This document shows positions 1 through 9,856 of a stretch of DNA of 64,000 nt, piece after piece (the stretch's first letter is position 1; the number at the start of each line of letters is the position of its first letter). The stretch covers positions 23,696,001 to 23,760,000 of the forward strand of contig NC_084927.1 in assembly GCF_958298935.1 (NCBI RefSeq), written 5' to 3'. The notes beneath the pieces are model-generated. The model worked only from the letters and a program-made list of their open reading frames with translations, was not told the DNA's origin and did no database searches. The translations under genes were made by a program, and so were the position numbers. The DNA comes from Phragmites australis (taxonomy: Eukaryota > Streptophyta > Magnoliopsida > Poales > Poaceae).

Positions 1-759
1 AAGTGGCACAAGGGGCTTAAGTGACTAGTTCTAACTCTCCCATAGCCCCCCTCTATTTATAGGTCTAGAAAATTTGACCCCTAAATTTTTTAACTTGTTA
101 CCAAAATACCTCTCTCTTGTAATACACTCCTACCTACCACCGAAGGTATTTTGGTCTATTTCTTACTTTGTCCATCGAACAGCCGTAACGCCTTCACGAC
201 TTAGCTTCGTCTCGACGCAAGCTTCACGATTGTATCACATACTCCTCCAATCTTCTTACAATTTTGAGGTCCAACCGTGAAACCCTTTACACGTTTCTCA
301 AAACGTGACTCACCACTTACACCTTGAGCAAGTGCTCTGATGTCGACACGTATACTCCGTCTTACGATCCTGACCGCCAACAAGTCTCTCCCACTGCCGA
401 TCCCTCGGGTGGCCTTATCACTTGGACTGATATCCATTTTGCTTGACTTTATCAACATGCCGTCTTCATCCTTTGTTTCATATTTTGCTTGACCTCCATG
501 TGTACAGCTAGCTAAGATCACCCTTGAATCCGTCCAGCCTCCTTAATCGTCCAGTACCAAGCACCCGTTTAGCCCTAATCACCCATCATCAAACGTCAAG
601 TTGCATCTGTCACCTGCACACCATGAGACAAGTAAAAAGTAAACACGTTTCAAAACTCAAACAATTCAAAATTCAATAAACCAAATTGACAACCTTATCA
701 ATCACTCATCACGTATAAATCAAAGTATATTTTAACTTTATTTCTCGTATCGGTAGTCC
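1..759. other. Unassigned AT-rich DNA, possibly LTR-derived
   Basis: No convincing gene is visible. Short open frames exist on both strands but lack codon structure, splice context or a recognisable domain. The text around positions 1-130, with a TATA-like CTATTTATAGG and runs of simple sequence, resembles grass LTR retrotransposon leaders, but I could not find an LTR edge or target duplication. The recognisable GST fragment begins at about 760. Confidence 0.3.
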
Positions 760-975
760 TTGCTAATGGCAACCTTGTAGCTTAGCCGCTGCTTCGCCAA
801 ATTGTAATACCCAAGTATCTTGGGTCTGCTGCTGATGTATTCCTCATGCAGGTCCATAAGAGTTATGAGTGCAGGAATAGGAACGAATATCGAATCAGTA
901 GGTGAGAATCTATCGCCAGCGAGATATTTGCTCTTGTTGAGCTGCGCTTCAACGTTGTTGGAGTTTGATCAGTTG
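760..975 (-). pseudogene. Truncated TCHQD glutathione S-transferase fragment
   Basis: This stretch aligns base by base with the 3' half of the intact GST gene at about 7973-8190. Both share GCAACCTTGTAGCTT, then the segments coding for YKVAIGK, the ITLLDLDDEYIS-like region and LAGDEFSPAD. Small indels and substitutions break the frame, and similarity fades after the copy of the glutamate-rich helix near 975. No 5' half follows on the minus strand, so it cannot encode a GST. It is best read as the leftover edge of a tandem duplication that also copied the neighbouring microRNA hairpins. Confidence 0.85.
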
Positions 976-1358
976 GGGAGAATCTCGTTAGATGCATCTG
1001 TTGAAGGCGTCAGCTTCACCAAAGTGCGAGAGATTACGCAAGCAATTTGTTGCATCTAGTGAGAGTAGTAGCAGCCACTGTCATTTCATTGCATGTAGAG
1101 AACAAGGTGCAGATAGACTTCTCATTGACATTTTTATTTCTTCCTTAGATAAATCTGTCCAGTTTGTTGCTATGCACTATTTCCCATGTTTAATCTTACT
1201 TGTAATGGTTCATTAGTACAGTCTTTTTACAGGCCACCTGCTAGATAATGCTCTGAATGATCGTCCCAACAAAACTGCTATAAATCATGGACAGTGCGGT
1301 ATTCAAGTCATATGTGTCATCACTTAATTGTCTCTCGGTTGTCTGCTTCCAACTTTAA

Positions 1359-1572
1359 GGATATGTTTAGTAAGGCTCTAGCTTCTAACTTTACTTCATA
1401 TCTAAATTTATAGATTAAAATAAAATAGTTTAGTCATTTATTTTTAATCTAAAATAGAAATAAGATACCTAAATATCCTTGATGTACCACTAACTCTAAC
1501 TACATGAATTCTTAAAGCTAGTGATATCTAGCTCTAAAAATTATTAAAACTAGAGTTCTATCAAACAAACTC
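1359..1572. mobile_element. Tourist-like MITE
   Basis: The ends are imperfect inverted repeats. The left end reads GGATATGTTTAGTAAGGCTC and the reverse complement of the right end reads GAGTTTGTTTGATAGAACTC. The element is flanked by the trinucleotide TAA on both sides (1356-1358 and 1573-1575). It is 214 bp, AT-rich and non-coding. A 3-bp TAA/TTA duplication is typical of PIF/Harbinger MITEs. The duplicated segment near 5840 appears to lack it, so it probably inserted after the local duplication. Confidence 0.65.
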
Positions 1573-1885
1573 TAAGTGGCAACAGGTGTGTTTTTTATTT
1601 GTTATGTCTTGAGCATGGGTTCAACGTAAAAGAAACATAGACGAATCTGTGCCACTTTATGTAGGTTACCAACTATAATTATGTGTCCCTTGTTGTTAAA
1701 CTTCAATATTAGCTACTTTCTTACTTCAGAATATGCTATCTGGTGTACATCTTGGCGTGATACAGATTGTTCAGAAGTCAGAACAGTGAAAAGTAAGGTC
1801 AGCCAAGAACTTGTGCATGGATGAAAAAATGCCAAAAATTATGAAATTCGTACTACACCAACTAACCTTGCTTTCATCTTAACTT

Positions 1886-1990
1886 TTTTTTTTTTTGGAA
1901 AGATCCGAAACGGCTTTTATAAATTAAGGAGGAGGAAGTATGTAAGACACATACTGCAAAACAGCTGGCTACACCAGGCTACACCGAGCA
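1886..1990 (-). mobile_element. Short retroposed insertion with poly(A) tail
   Basis: A 105-bp insert begins with a T-run (the poly(A) tail of a minus-strand copy). It is bounded by a perfect 13-bp target duplication, TTCATCTTAACTT, at 1873-1885 and 1991-2003. The paralogous segment near 6104 reads straight through CATCATCTTAACTTAC with no insert, which is effectively an empty site. The body is non-coding. It fits a heavily 5'-truncated LINE copy or a SINE mobilised by target-primed reverse transcription. Confidence 0.85.
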
Positions 1991-2099
1991 TTCATCTTAA
2001 CTTATTCATAGATTATGGGATGTTAGAAAAATAAACGTAAAGCAAAATAAGCATGTGAGAAACCGAATACCATACATCCTCTGAATATCTGTGAGCCCA

Positions 2100-2270
2100 A
2101 AGGAAAAGGAAGAGGAAGGAGCACCTAAGAATAATAGGCATGGGAGGCATCAAGAAAATATAAAATGGGTTCTCTGCCTCGAACATAAGATGAGGAAACA
2201 GAGGACCTATGCCTTCCTCCATGTTCCCATGCCAACTGCTCTTCGGCCCTCTTAACTTCATCTTTCCGTC
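2100..2270 (-). ncRNA. MIR2118: miR2118-family precursor, hairpin 1
   Basis: The 22-nt mature sequence is the reverse complement of 2135-2156. Its first 20 bases are UUCUUGAUGCCUCCCAUGCC, followed by UA, which is the miR2118 family sequence. About 55 nt upstream on the minus strand lies the passenger arm (about 2211-2233, reading GGCAUGGGAACAUGGAGGAA). It pairs at both ends of the duplex with the usual internal mismatch opposite miRNA bases 10-11. The lower stem extends through GAAGAGCA/UGCUCCUUC. The mature form is on the 3' arm, as known for the family. It probably shares one transcript with hairpins 2 and 3. Confidence 0.9.
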
Positions 2271-2333
2271 TCACCATCTAAATGTGTGCAAGCATGTCTC
2301 TAGTTTTCTTTGCTAAGACAATTCAACAAGCAA

Positions 2334-2502
2334 AAAAGAAGAGGAAGGAGCGCTAAGAACAGTAGGAATGAGAGGCATCCGAAAACACCAAACAAAATTT
2401 CCAACTCAGTTGCTATATGAGAAAACCATCAACCTAGGCTTTCCTCCATGTTATCATTCCCACAGCTCTTGAGCCCTCTCTCTCCTCATCTTCCTGGCTT
2501 GC
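2334..2502 (-). ncRNA. MIR2118: miR2118-family precursor, hairpin 2
   Basis: The mature position is 2363-2384 on the minus strand, starting UUUCGGAUGCCUCUCAUUCC. The passenger arm is at about 2442-2466 (plus strand CTTTCCTCCATGTTATCATT). The arms pair, but the passenger has ATCA where the sister copies have CCCA or CCAT. That adds a mismatch in the middle of the duplex. With the changed bases at miRNA positions 3-6, this copy looks diverged and may be processed less well. It lies about 230 bp from hairpin 1 and hairpin 3. Confidence 0.8.
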
Positions 2503-2565
2503 TATAAGGCTTCCTCATCCAAATACATGTATTAGCATATTCTTGTCACTAGATCATCATTGTAA

Positions 2566-2745
2566 CAACAGGAAGAGGAAGGAGCACCTAAGAACCATAG
2601 GAATGGGAGGCATCAGGAATGCATCAAACCAAATATCCGCCTCCAATGGTAGAGGAGAAATCAGAGCATCATATGCATTCCTTCATGTTCCCACTCCTAC
2701 TGCTCTTAAGAGCTCTATTTCTTCCTCTTCCCTGCTCAATATCTC
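2566..2745 (-). ncRNA. MIR2118: miR2118-family precursor, hairpin 3
   Basis: The mature position is 2598-2619 on the minus strand, starting UUCCUGAUGCCUCCCAUUCC and ending UA, identical in type to canonical grass miR2118. The passenger arm is at about 2679-2702. Checking by hand, UAGGAGUGGG pairs with CCCAUUCCUA. CAU then pairs with AUG across the middle, and GGAA pairs with UUCC, leaving one bulged A and the family's central mismatch. A 22-nt length with 5' U fits loading into AGO1 and triggering secondary siRNAs. Confidence 0.92.
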
Positions 2746-2869
2746 ACAAAATTTCAGAATGAGAAGATCTTGATGTGGAACAATTCCAGCCTCAAGTCTG
2801 CATATATAGAGAGAGACGGACCCTTTGCTCTACCTCAGTTTTGTGAACAATTAAAGCACCAAATCAACA

Positions 2870-3010
2870 ACTACATGGTGCACTATAGGGCATTGCGCCT
2901 AGCAGTGGATGACAATGGGACCATGTAACCTACACCGGGGACCATGGAACCTATATTGTCAATGAGGAGCACATGCAATGGAGATCTTCTGGATATGCCA
3001 TATCTGAAAG
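2870..3010. repeat. Copy A of sequence flanking the miR2118 hairpins
   Basis: CATGGTGCA, GGGACC, TATTGTCAATGAGGAGCAC and GGAGATCTTCT recur in the same order at 7155-7260, beyond the second hairpin trio. This shows that the duplicated unit includes DNA outside the hairpins. No coding potential is visible. Confidence 0.7.
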
Positions 3011-3590
3011 TCAGACATGCATGTTAGCTAGTTGACCTGAGCCATGAATTCACATGCATGCATTTACTTGGATTCTTCGATATAGAGAGATCATGGACAT
3101 TGTAAAACAAAACGATTGAACTATTCATGGTTTTTTATCTACCTACTGCTTCTCTGGAAGAAAAAGGTCGCGAACTATGTACGTCAAAATCAAGATTGGT
3201 TCAGACTTGCAACGGAAAGCCCACTGTCTATTCAAGAAATGAAAGGTTCAAACTATGTATTAGCAAACATAGACACCAATTTAATTTTACTCCATTTAGT
3301 ACAATCCACAAGCAGCTACCCAGATAGCTTTTTCAACGTGAAGATTATTCTACAAACTGCTAAAACAACTGGAAACTATTAACTACAATCCCTTTGAATC
3401 TCGTAGATAAAAATGCATTGACATTTCCTGATCTTGCATGTATAGATTCAGCCTGAAGACATTGTATAGAACAGAATCGGCTCGGCATGCATGGGTCTCA
3501 GCTGTGCTTGCATTTGTGCTGAAACGAACTGGTAGGAGAACTGTCGATTATATATTAATAAGAAGAAAAACCCGACAGGTTGACATGCTC
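3011..3590. other. Intergenic DNA without recognisable features
   Basis: Two overlapping plus-strand open frames (3116-3382 and 3127-3327) are present. They lack a domain, a Kozak-like context or flanking splice sites, and the composition matches the surrounding AT-rich spacer. I see nothing here that I can assign. Confidence 0.4.
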
Positions 3591-5638
3591 AGTTGATTAA
3601 GGGGAAACCAAGCAAAAACCATAAAACACAGCAGGTTAAGAACCTAGCCTAGTCCTAGAGCACCACAAAGACAACACAACAAGCTACAGCCAAAGCAACT
3701 AAAGAGCCAATAGAAGGAGAACCGCAACATCACCGCTTCCGAGTGGCGCGTAAGATCCACGACTCATAGCCCCACATAATCTTGAAGGCCAACGACTGAA
3801 ATGATCTGCGAGAGCACCACCGGCGGTGGGGGAGATGATCCATCGAAACAGGCCAGGTACTTCAAGACAAGGCGAGCACTTCGATGGACCATCGACAAAT
3901 CATAAACTCTCCTCCTACGTCTTGTCGGCATCGCCGTCGGCGGTGAAGGTCTTGGAGGAGAGCAAGGGGGATCCTTGACCCCCCACAAAAGGTGAACATT
4001 TAGGAGACTCAGCAGAGTCCAGAATAGGCGCAATAAGACATACCGAATTGTATCCCAAAGTATTCGGCTCGAACATGGTGAGGGTGGTTGCCAACAAGAG
4101 TAGGTAAGCTTCAGAAGGCTGCTCATAAATCGGGGACACTGCCTCTAGCTGATGAAAGTCAATCTCCGAGTAGTCACATGAGTACTCTAGGGACTCTGGC
4201 TCAAGTGCAGGAAGGAATGAAGCCATCGTGTGTTGCTCGTAATTCTAAGGGGTCGTGGCCACATGAGGTGTGGTGGATCCATCTTCCGTCTTGGTGACAT
4301 GAGCTAGGGTTGCAACCTAGGGTCAGCCATGGGCCTTGACTGCTCCTTGGTAGCTGATTGGGCAACAACATCCGCGATGTTGTCCAAAGGAACGACAAGG
4401 GGGTTAACTTGATGCAATGATTGGATCCTGGTGCGTCTACGAATGATTCATGAGTAGCTCCTGGTGCTTCTGCATTGTGAAGGTGGTTGGTGCCTTATCC
4501 ACCTTATTGGCGACGGGAAACTCACTATCGTCCAGGGCCGCAACGATCATCGACAAGGAATCTCCAAGAGGTGTACAATTAGTCGCGAGTGAAGAAAATA
4601 ATGACAGGGTTGGAGAGCGCCGAACCGGAGAGCAATGACCAAATAGGCCAACCATGTCGGCACTAGAGGGGCTCTCATTTGGTGGCCCCGCGCGCTCCAG
4701 TTGGTTGGCCACACGCGCCAGCCACAACTTGATAGAAAAAACCTCGTCCCTGAGAGGGCGCAACCCTTCCTCCAAAGAGGTTGCAAACTGTTGTTGGAGC
4801 TTGTAGCATAACAATTGTAGTAGAGGTGAAAGCATAGACTGAAGGTCCACCGTGGTCGTGCCCTGAGGGGCATGGCAACAACATCCACACCTATCACCCA
4901 CCTGTTGCGGCAAACCGAGTCAGCATCCAAGCTACACCTAGCAAAGAGTTGAGGTGAAACCGACGAAGAGGAGCGACGTCCACGTTGCGGAGTCGTAGCC
5001 ACGAACTCCGCCCGGCCCCAAGCTGGTTGCGAACAATGCATTTAGGCGGGGTGGGGAGGGAGCGTGCGTGACAGGAGGAGAAATGGACCGAAAGCGGCAC
5101 TACCACTTCCGATGCCCAGGTCCCCAATCGCGGATGCAACGGAAGACGTCCTGGCAGGAACTGACTTGGTGGTTGCGTGCAAGGCAGCGGTAACATCTGC
5201 CTTGAGCCTACCTTTTGAAAGCGAGATTGCACTCTAATTGAGGTTTAAGCAAAAGAGTCGTCGGTTGCTTGGTGTGGCGCGAAGGAGGATCCTGCCTAGA
5301 GCGACCCTTCAATTCCACCAACACCCACGATGCCTCAACATAATTGGAGGGTAGCACCGATGAAGGTGAATGTGGTGGCATTGGTGGCGATGGCGAAGGA
5401 GACGACGACAGAGGCGGTGATACCGTCCGTGAACGAGAGCCGCCGATGTGTCATTTTACTTGAGGCAGAGATTTCAAAAGCTTCAGCTGAATCTTGTAAT
5501 ATGTTTGTTTCCAACTAAGTTACATGGACTATTTGTCAACACGGTTGCTAATGCCCCATGTGTGTATTATCTAGGTAGGAACAGGCTCGTTTGTTGTTTT
5601 TTCAAAACATTTAGCAGGACAATTGCTCATTAGTTTTT
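3591..5638 (-). mobile_element. Degraded retroelement ORF remnants, family uncertain
   Basis: Several overlapping minus-strand frames contain acidic and serine/proline-rich text (4226-3915: FLPALEPESLEYSCDYSEID; 4913-4437: LQSMLSPLLQLLCYKLQQQF). These resemble the ORF1 region of grass non-LTR elements. No reverse transcriptase core, zinc knuckle or terminal structure could be found, and frames shift repeatedly. The block separates the two copies of the duplicated miR2118 segment, so it probably inserted between them or was part of the original spacer. Assignment to LINE is a guess; it could be captured plant DNA. Confidence 0.3.
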
Positions 5639-5765
5639 GGGGATAATTCTTTGTATGCAATTATTTGCCACTGTTAGTGACACAGGCAGATCCCACATGT
5701 CATTAGCACATCGATGACAAATAAGGGATCAAAATTTTTTGCAGTGGCAAATAAGAAATTGCCCC
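5639..5765. mobile_element. Small MITE with inverted ends
   Basis: A 127-bp non-coding unit has ends that form an inverted repeat. The left end runs from GGGGATAATT through TTATTTGCCACTG. The right end reversed is GGGGCAATTTCTTATTTGCC. Flanks TAGTTTTT and TAGTTTCT match at 7 of 8 positions, suggesting an 8-bp duplication typical of hAT elements, or part of a 9-bp one as in Mutator-like elements. Confidence 0.5.
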
Positions 5766-5779
5766 TAGTTTCTATGCTG

Positions 5780-6264
5780 TAGATGGCCTCGAGAGTTAGA
5801 GTACAATGTTTATATCATGCGTGTCATCGTCTTGGTTTTCTCTCCATTTTCTTTTCAATTATTAGTCATAGCAGAAAAGTTAGTGGCGAATACATGCCAT
5901 TATATGTTTCATGATATTGATATAACATTTTTATGACTCTTCCTGTTAAGTCATGTGATATCCAGTTCTTTACTTCATGTATTACCTGACAAGTCTTGGT
6001 GTGATATGGATTCATGTCCAGAACAGCCAATAGTTCAGCAGTTGCAATATTGTTCTAGTGGAATCTGAAACTTTAAATAGTGGGCTAGCTAGCCAAGCCA
6101 TCATCTTAACTTACCCATGAACTAAAATGCCAAAAAATCTGAAACCAAAAACATTCCAATCAGCCAAGCAATCATCCTAAACTATGCATGGATCGAGGAG
6201 TGCCAAAGAAAAAAAATGGGCACATAACAAACTGACGCAGAAAATGCATCGTCTAATCGTTTGA
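5780..6264. repeat. Copy B of the spacer upstream of the hairpins
   Basis: This AT-rich stretch is a diverged copy of about 1290-2080. Shared landmarks in order are a GTCATC segment, GCGAAT.CATGCCA.T.TATG, CTTGG.GTGATA..GATT, and GCCAAG..ATCATCTTAACTTA. The copy at 1290-2080 carries a MITE and a poly(A) insert that this copy lacks. No gene is visible. Confidence 0.65.
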
Positions 6265-6418
6265 GACGAAAGGAAGAGGAAGGAGTACCAAAGAACGATA
6301 GGCATGAGAGGCATCAGGAAGACACAAAATGGAAATTTCCGCCCCCTCTATGCCTTCCTCCATGTTCCCATGCCCACTGCTCTTAGGTCTATTTTCTCCC
6401 CCTTCCAGGCTCACCTCA
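6265..6418 (-). ncRNA. MIR2118: miR2118-family precursor, hairpin 4
   Basis: The mature position is 6299-6320 on the minus strand, starting UUCCUGAUGCCUCUCAUGCC. The passenger arm is at 6351-6374 (plus strand CCTTCCTCCATGTTCCCATG), the same as in hairpin 1. The loop is shorter than in the other copies because the middle of the hairpin is only about 30 nt. The duplex ends pair well and the lower stem AAGAGCAGUGGGCAUGGG is retained, so it looks processable. It is the first member of the second trio. Confidence 0.9.
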
Positions 6419-6479
6419 AGCTCAAATCATCCACAAGGTGTATACTTCGGTTGCCTTTGCTAAAGTATTTGCAAAAAAA

Positions 6480-6820
6480 ACAAAAGGAAGAGGAAGGAGA
6501 GTTTAAGAACAATAGGAATACGAGGCATCGGGAAACACCGAACCAAACTTCCACCTCTACAGCCAGAGGAAATAAATAGGCTAGGCTTTCTTGCATGTTC
6601 CTATTCCCACTTGTTAGACTTTGGCTTTGTGTGGGTCTTTTGTAACTGTTGTTATTTGTTAGATCACGACTGTGTGCATCATAGTTATGCAGAGATCGAA
6701 AGTAAACTCTTGTGTTTGCATCAGCTCGATGTAACGATGAGAATTAATAAAGCTCTCTTTTCCAAAAAAATGTTCCTAGTCCCGCTGTTCTTAGGCCCTC
6801 TCTTTCTTCCCCTTCCCACA
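6480..6820 (-). ncRNA. MIR2118: miR2118-family precursor, hairpin 5, lower stem split by a LINE tail
   Basis: The mature position is 6513-6534, starting UUCCCGAUGCCUCGUAUUCC. The passenger arm is at about 6587-6611. The sequence that forms the lower stem in the other copies (TTCTTAGGCCCTCTCTTTC) is displaced to about 6790-6810 by a 160-bp poly(A)-tailed insertion at 6611-6770. The miRNA duplex itself is intact apart from a changed centre (CGU for CCC or CUC). The stem below it can form only by looping out the insert. It may be a dead copy. Confidence 0.7.
6611..6770 (+). mobile_element. 5'-truncated LINE tail inserted in hairpin 5
   Basis: This 160-bp insert ends GATGAGAATTAATAAAGCTC, then pyrimidines and an A7 tail, the usual 3' end of grass LINE transcripts with an AATAAA signal. 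Near-perfect target duplications flank it: TGTTCCTATTCCCAC at 6596-6610 and TGTTCCTAGTCCCGC at 6771-6785, matching at 13 of 15 bases. The insertion lies just outside the passenger arm of the fifth miR2118 hairpin. Confidence 0.85.
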
Positions 6821-6855
6821 TTTTGGCTTTCTTTGCTGAAACAATTGTGCAAGCC

Positions 6856-7020
6856 GTAGGGAAGAGGAAGGACTGCTTAAGAATAATAGGAATGGGAGGC
6901 ATCGGGAAACACCAAACCAGCTTACATCTCTATTGCTAGAGGAGACAAACAGGCTAGACTTTCCTCCATGTTCCCATTCCCACCACTCTTAGGCCCTCTC
7001 TTTCTTCCTCTTCCCAGCTC
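6856..7020 (-). ncRNA. MIR2118: miR2118-family precursor, hairpin 6
   Basis: The mature position is 6887-6908 on the minus strand, starting UUCCCGAUGCCUCCCAUUCC and ending UA. The passenger arm is at about 6959-6983 (plus strand CTTTCCTCCATGTTCCCATT). The lower stem is complete (CTCTTAGGCCCTCTCTTTCT against AAGAGGAAGGACTGCTTAAG). It is the 5'-most hairpin in the direction of transcription and lies 0.86 kb beyond the stop codon of the GST gene, which is on the same strand. It could be transcribed independently or as part of a polycistronic precursor covering hairpins 6 to 1. Confidence 0.9.
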
Positions 7021-7884
7021 ACTCTCAAAGTCCTACATCTTTCCATGCACTCTGAAATAATAACCTTGAATTGCTGAAGAGAGCCCTTCAGCTATGAGTT
7101 ATATATAGACCTGTAGTGCAAACCTTTTGTAAAGCAAACAAAGCACAGACCTAGTCCATGGTGCATCAGTGGAGGCAATAGTCAATGATGGTGGGGGACT
7201 GTCCTGTATTGCCAATATGGAGCACGTGCAGGACGAGATCTTCTTCTTGCCTATATCCAAAAAAGCAAACCAGTGTTAAGCCCTGCATTTACAGTGGAAA
7301 AAAAATGGGTGAACAAACGTGCGTTTAAGAATGAGGGCGCTGAGGAGAAAGAGAGGGCATAACAGACATTATGCGGTTCAGTTGTAGGCAGGGCTCAGGT
7401 GTTAGGGGTAGTCTGCTATTTCAGAGCAATTAGAATTTATAAATTAAAAAAGCATAGAAATTAGGGAAAATTATTAAAAAAAAGCAGCAAACAAAAAGAC
7501 AGTGACAACTAGCACTGTTGAAACTTGAAAGCAGAAGAGCTTTATTGGTAGCAGAGTATTAAAATAAACCAAACTACAAGTTACTTCAGACATAAAGTGC
7601 TGTGGAACAAGTGATAAAATGAGTTTTGCCCATGAATAGGGATATTCCATATGAGAAAAACTAAAATGTGTACATAAAACTATCATGTAAGAATGCAACA
7701 CCCAGATTCTATAGTTATACAACACGAAAGCAGAAATATACAAGCAAACAAATGCACTTGGTTTCACAAATGAAAACAAAACTCTAAGGGACTACCAGAA
7801 ACAATCCCTTCGAGAAAAGCACAAAAACATTTACAGGTCATATTTCCAGCGGCTATTGATTTAACTATGCAACTGCTAAACCAT
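7021..7884. other. Spacer and GST 3' flank, with copy B of the hairpin-flanking repeat
   Basis: 7155-7260 is the second copy of the 2870-3010 repeat. Beyond it the DNA is AT-rich and includes the probable 3' untranslated region of the minus-strand GST gene. The minus-strand open frame at 7779-7474 has no recognisable domain and no homologous copy, and I do not call it. Confidence 0.5.
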
Positions 7885-8768
7885 CTAGTATTTCCTGAAC
7901 AAGGTCCGGACGCAAAGGAAGAACGAGGTCTTGAAGAGAGTCCGGTACTTCTTCCACCCGTTGAAGTACTTGCCAATGGCAACCTTGTAGCTTGGCCGCT
8001 GCTTCACCAAAGTGTAGTACTCGAGTATCCTGGGTCTGCAGCTGATGTATTCGTCATCGAGGTCCAGAAGAGTTATGCGCGCAAGAATAGGGACAAACAT
8101 CGAATCAGCAGGTGAGAATTCATCGCCAGCAAGATATTTGGTTTTGTTGAGCTGTGCTTCAACGTCATCAAGGAGTTTGCTCAGTTCTTCCTCGCTTTGC
8201 TTCATGATGTCAGGGTCCTTCACTTTGTCTTCCTTCTCGTAAGCCTCACGGAGCTTGACATGGTACATGCTGGCTAAATCTGGGGCTTCAGCCATGCGAG
8301 CAATCAACACCCGCCGTATGAACTTGGAGACAAACACGCGGTACTTTGCTGGGGTGTGTGTGATGGTGAACATCTTAGGATTCCAAGCATCAACTTTCTG
8401 CATCCAATGGTGAACTTCAATATTCACAGAGGTAATTTCACCGCTTAAATGCACCGCAAGTCTGTTTATGTACCTATGACAATATAATTGAACATTGTTG
8501 CTTCATCAGCAGTACAAAAGATGTCGAAATTTTCAGGTATTGCCAAACGAAGAACATACTGAATAATATCTATGGCACGATAGATGACGTGAGCTCCATT
8601 CTGGAAGACAGGGAGCTTCGCGGAGGGGTTCATGCGGAAGAAGTCCACATTCATGTTTTTGCCCGTCAGTGGATTGACATGATAAGAGGTGTAGTCGATG
8701 CCCTTCTCTTCCAGTGCCATCCGCACTTTCTGACTGTCCAGCGAATAGGGGTGGTGATATAGCTGCAT
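7885..8768 (-). CDS. TCHQD: TCHQD-class glutathione S-transferase
   Basis: This plant GST class is named for similarity to bacterial tetrachlorohydroquinone dehalogenase and conjugates glutathione to electrophiles. Exon 1 is 8768-8560 and exon 2 is 8473-7885, with an intron between (donor GTATGT, acceptor CATAG). The two join as CA|G to read IIQYINRLAVHLSG, giving 265 aa, the usual length. Residues 1-80 form the thioredoxin-like N-terminal domain, with MQLYHHPYSLDSQKVRMAL carrying the candidate catalytic serines and NPSAKLPVF the glutathione-binding loop with its cis-proline. The all-helical C-terminal domain ends in a basic tail, RTLFRKY. The ATG follows a good 3' splice site (AATGCAG|CG), so an upstream intron splits the 5' leader. 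All family landmarks are intact, and the gene looks functional. Confidence 0.93.
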
Positions 8769-9288
8769 CGCTGCATTAGCAGCAAAGAACGATGCGATTA
8801 GTATTAATTCCTCATGACAACCACTCTTGCTGTGTCTGGAATACGATGAACAAATGTGCAATCCATCTAAATTAATTAGCACTTGAGGATCAACATACAA
8901 ATTCTCATCAATATGACAGACGAAAATAAACAATAGGCTAGTTTGTACGTTTATTCTGTATTTCCTCTACAGTTCATTATTGAAGGATACGATATGTACA
9001 GAGCCATGAGCACATCTGTTTCTTTCAATCTTAACTAGAAAATCAGAAAATTCATCGATAAATACAAATCACGATGGAAATAAACTGCTTTTGGTTGTAA
9101 ATCACGCGACCCTTCTAGGGACCAAGAATCAAGAAGCCCCTAGTCCCCTACAGGCTACAGGCGCTCTCAAAGAAAAGGGGGAAACCGCACTTCTGAATCT
9201 CGCCATTGATCCAACAACACAAGGAACCAACCGTAACACCCGATCAAATCCAATCCAACAATTGAATACAGGAACCGAAGAACGGTAC

Positions 9289-9480
9289 CTTCCCGACGCG
9301 GAAGAGGAGGCGGAGGCGGAGGCAACGGGGAGGGGAGACTGGAGAGGCTTCGAGAAGGCGAAGATTCTTCTCGGCGAGGAGACGCGGGCGGGGTTTGGGT
9401 GCGCTGGTGTTCGGTTTTGAGCCAGTGGTGGGGGGGGGGGGGGGGGGTGGGGGGCGTGTGCTTGGATTCGTCCTTACTGG
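9289..9480 (-). promoter_or_regulatory. Probable 5' untranslated exon of the TCHQD gene
   Basis: On the minus strand CGTCGGGAAG|GTACCG (donor at 9288-9287) is the best donor to pair with the acceptor at about 8771, immediately before the GST start codon. The GC-rich exon upstream holds a long G/C homopolymer (a run of G at about 9430-9447 on the plus strand). The transcription start is not defined by the sequence. The upper limit given is arbitrary. Confidence 0.5.
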
Positions 9481-9856
9481 CAGGTTTGATCAGGCAAAGC
9501 TTCTCCTCTTTTGTGACGTCCTCCTCACAACTCCTCCTTCCTCCCTTGCCAGGCCAGACTCCTCGGCTCAATCGTCGATGCGGTCGCCAGCCTCGGCTTG
9601 GTCGGTGGCGGTGGGGCCGGGTTAATTATTTTTTTACTCTATCGAATGATAATTTTCCAAATAATATTCATCAAGCTGTTGTACTAAAATACCACTGGAC
9701 TAAGAAACACTCTCACCAAGCTCTTTTCCACTGGCACCTGGCTTTTATATTTTTTGATCTATGCTGATGTGGAAATGAACATGAAATATCCTTTCTACCC
9801 TCACATCTTCCATCTCGGCCGAGCTCTCCTCCGCCGAGGCACAACTCGACGAGCTC

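Noticed and set aside
9167..9571. Proline-rich minus-strand frame upstream of the GST start
   Set aside because: It crosses the predicted leader donor and a G/C homopolymer; better explained as 5' untranslated sequence.
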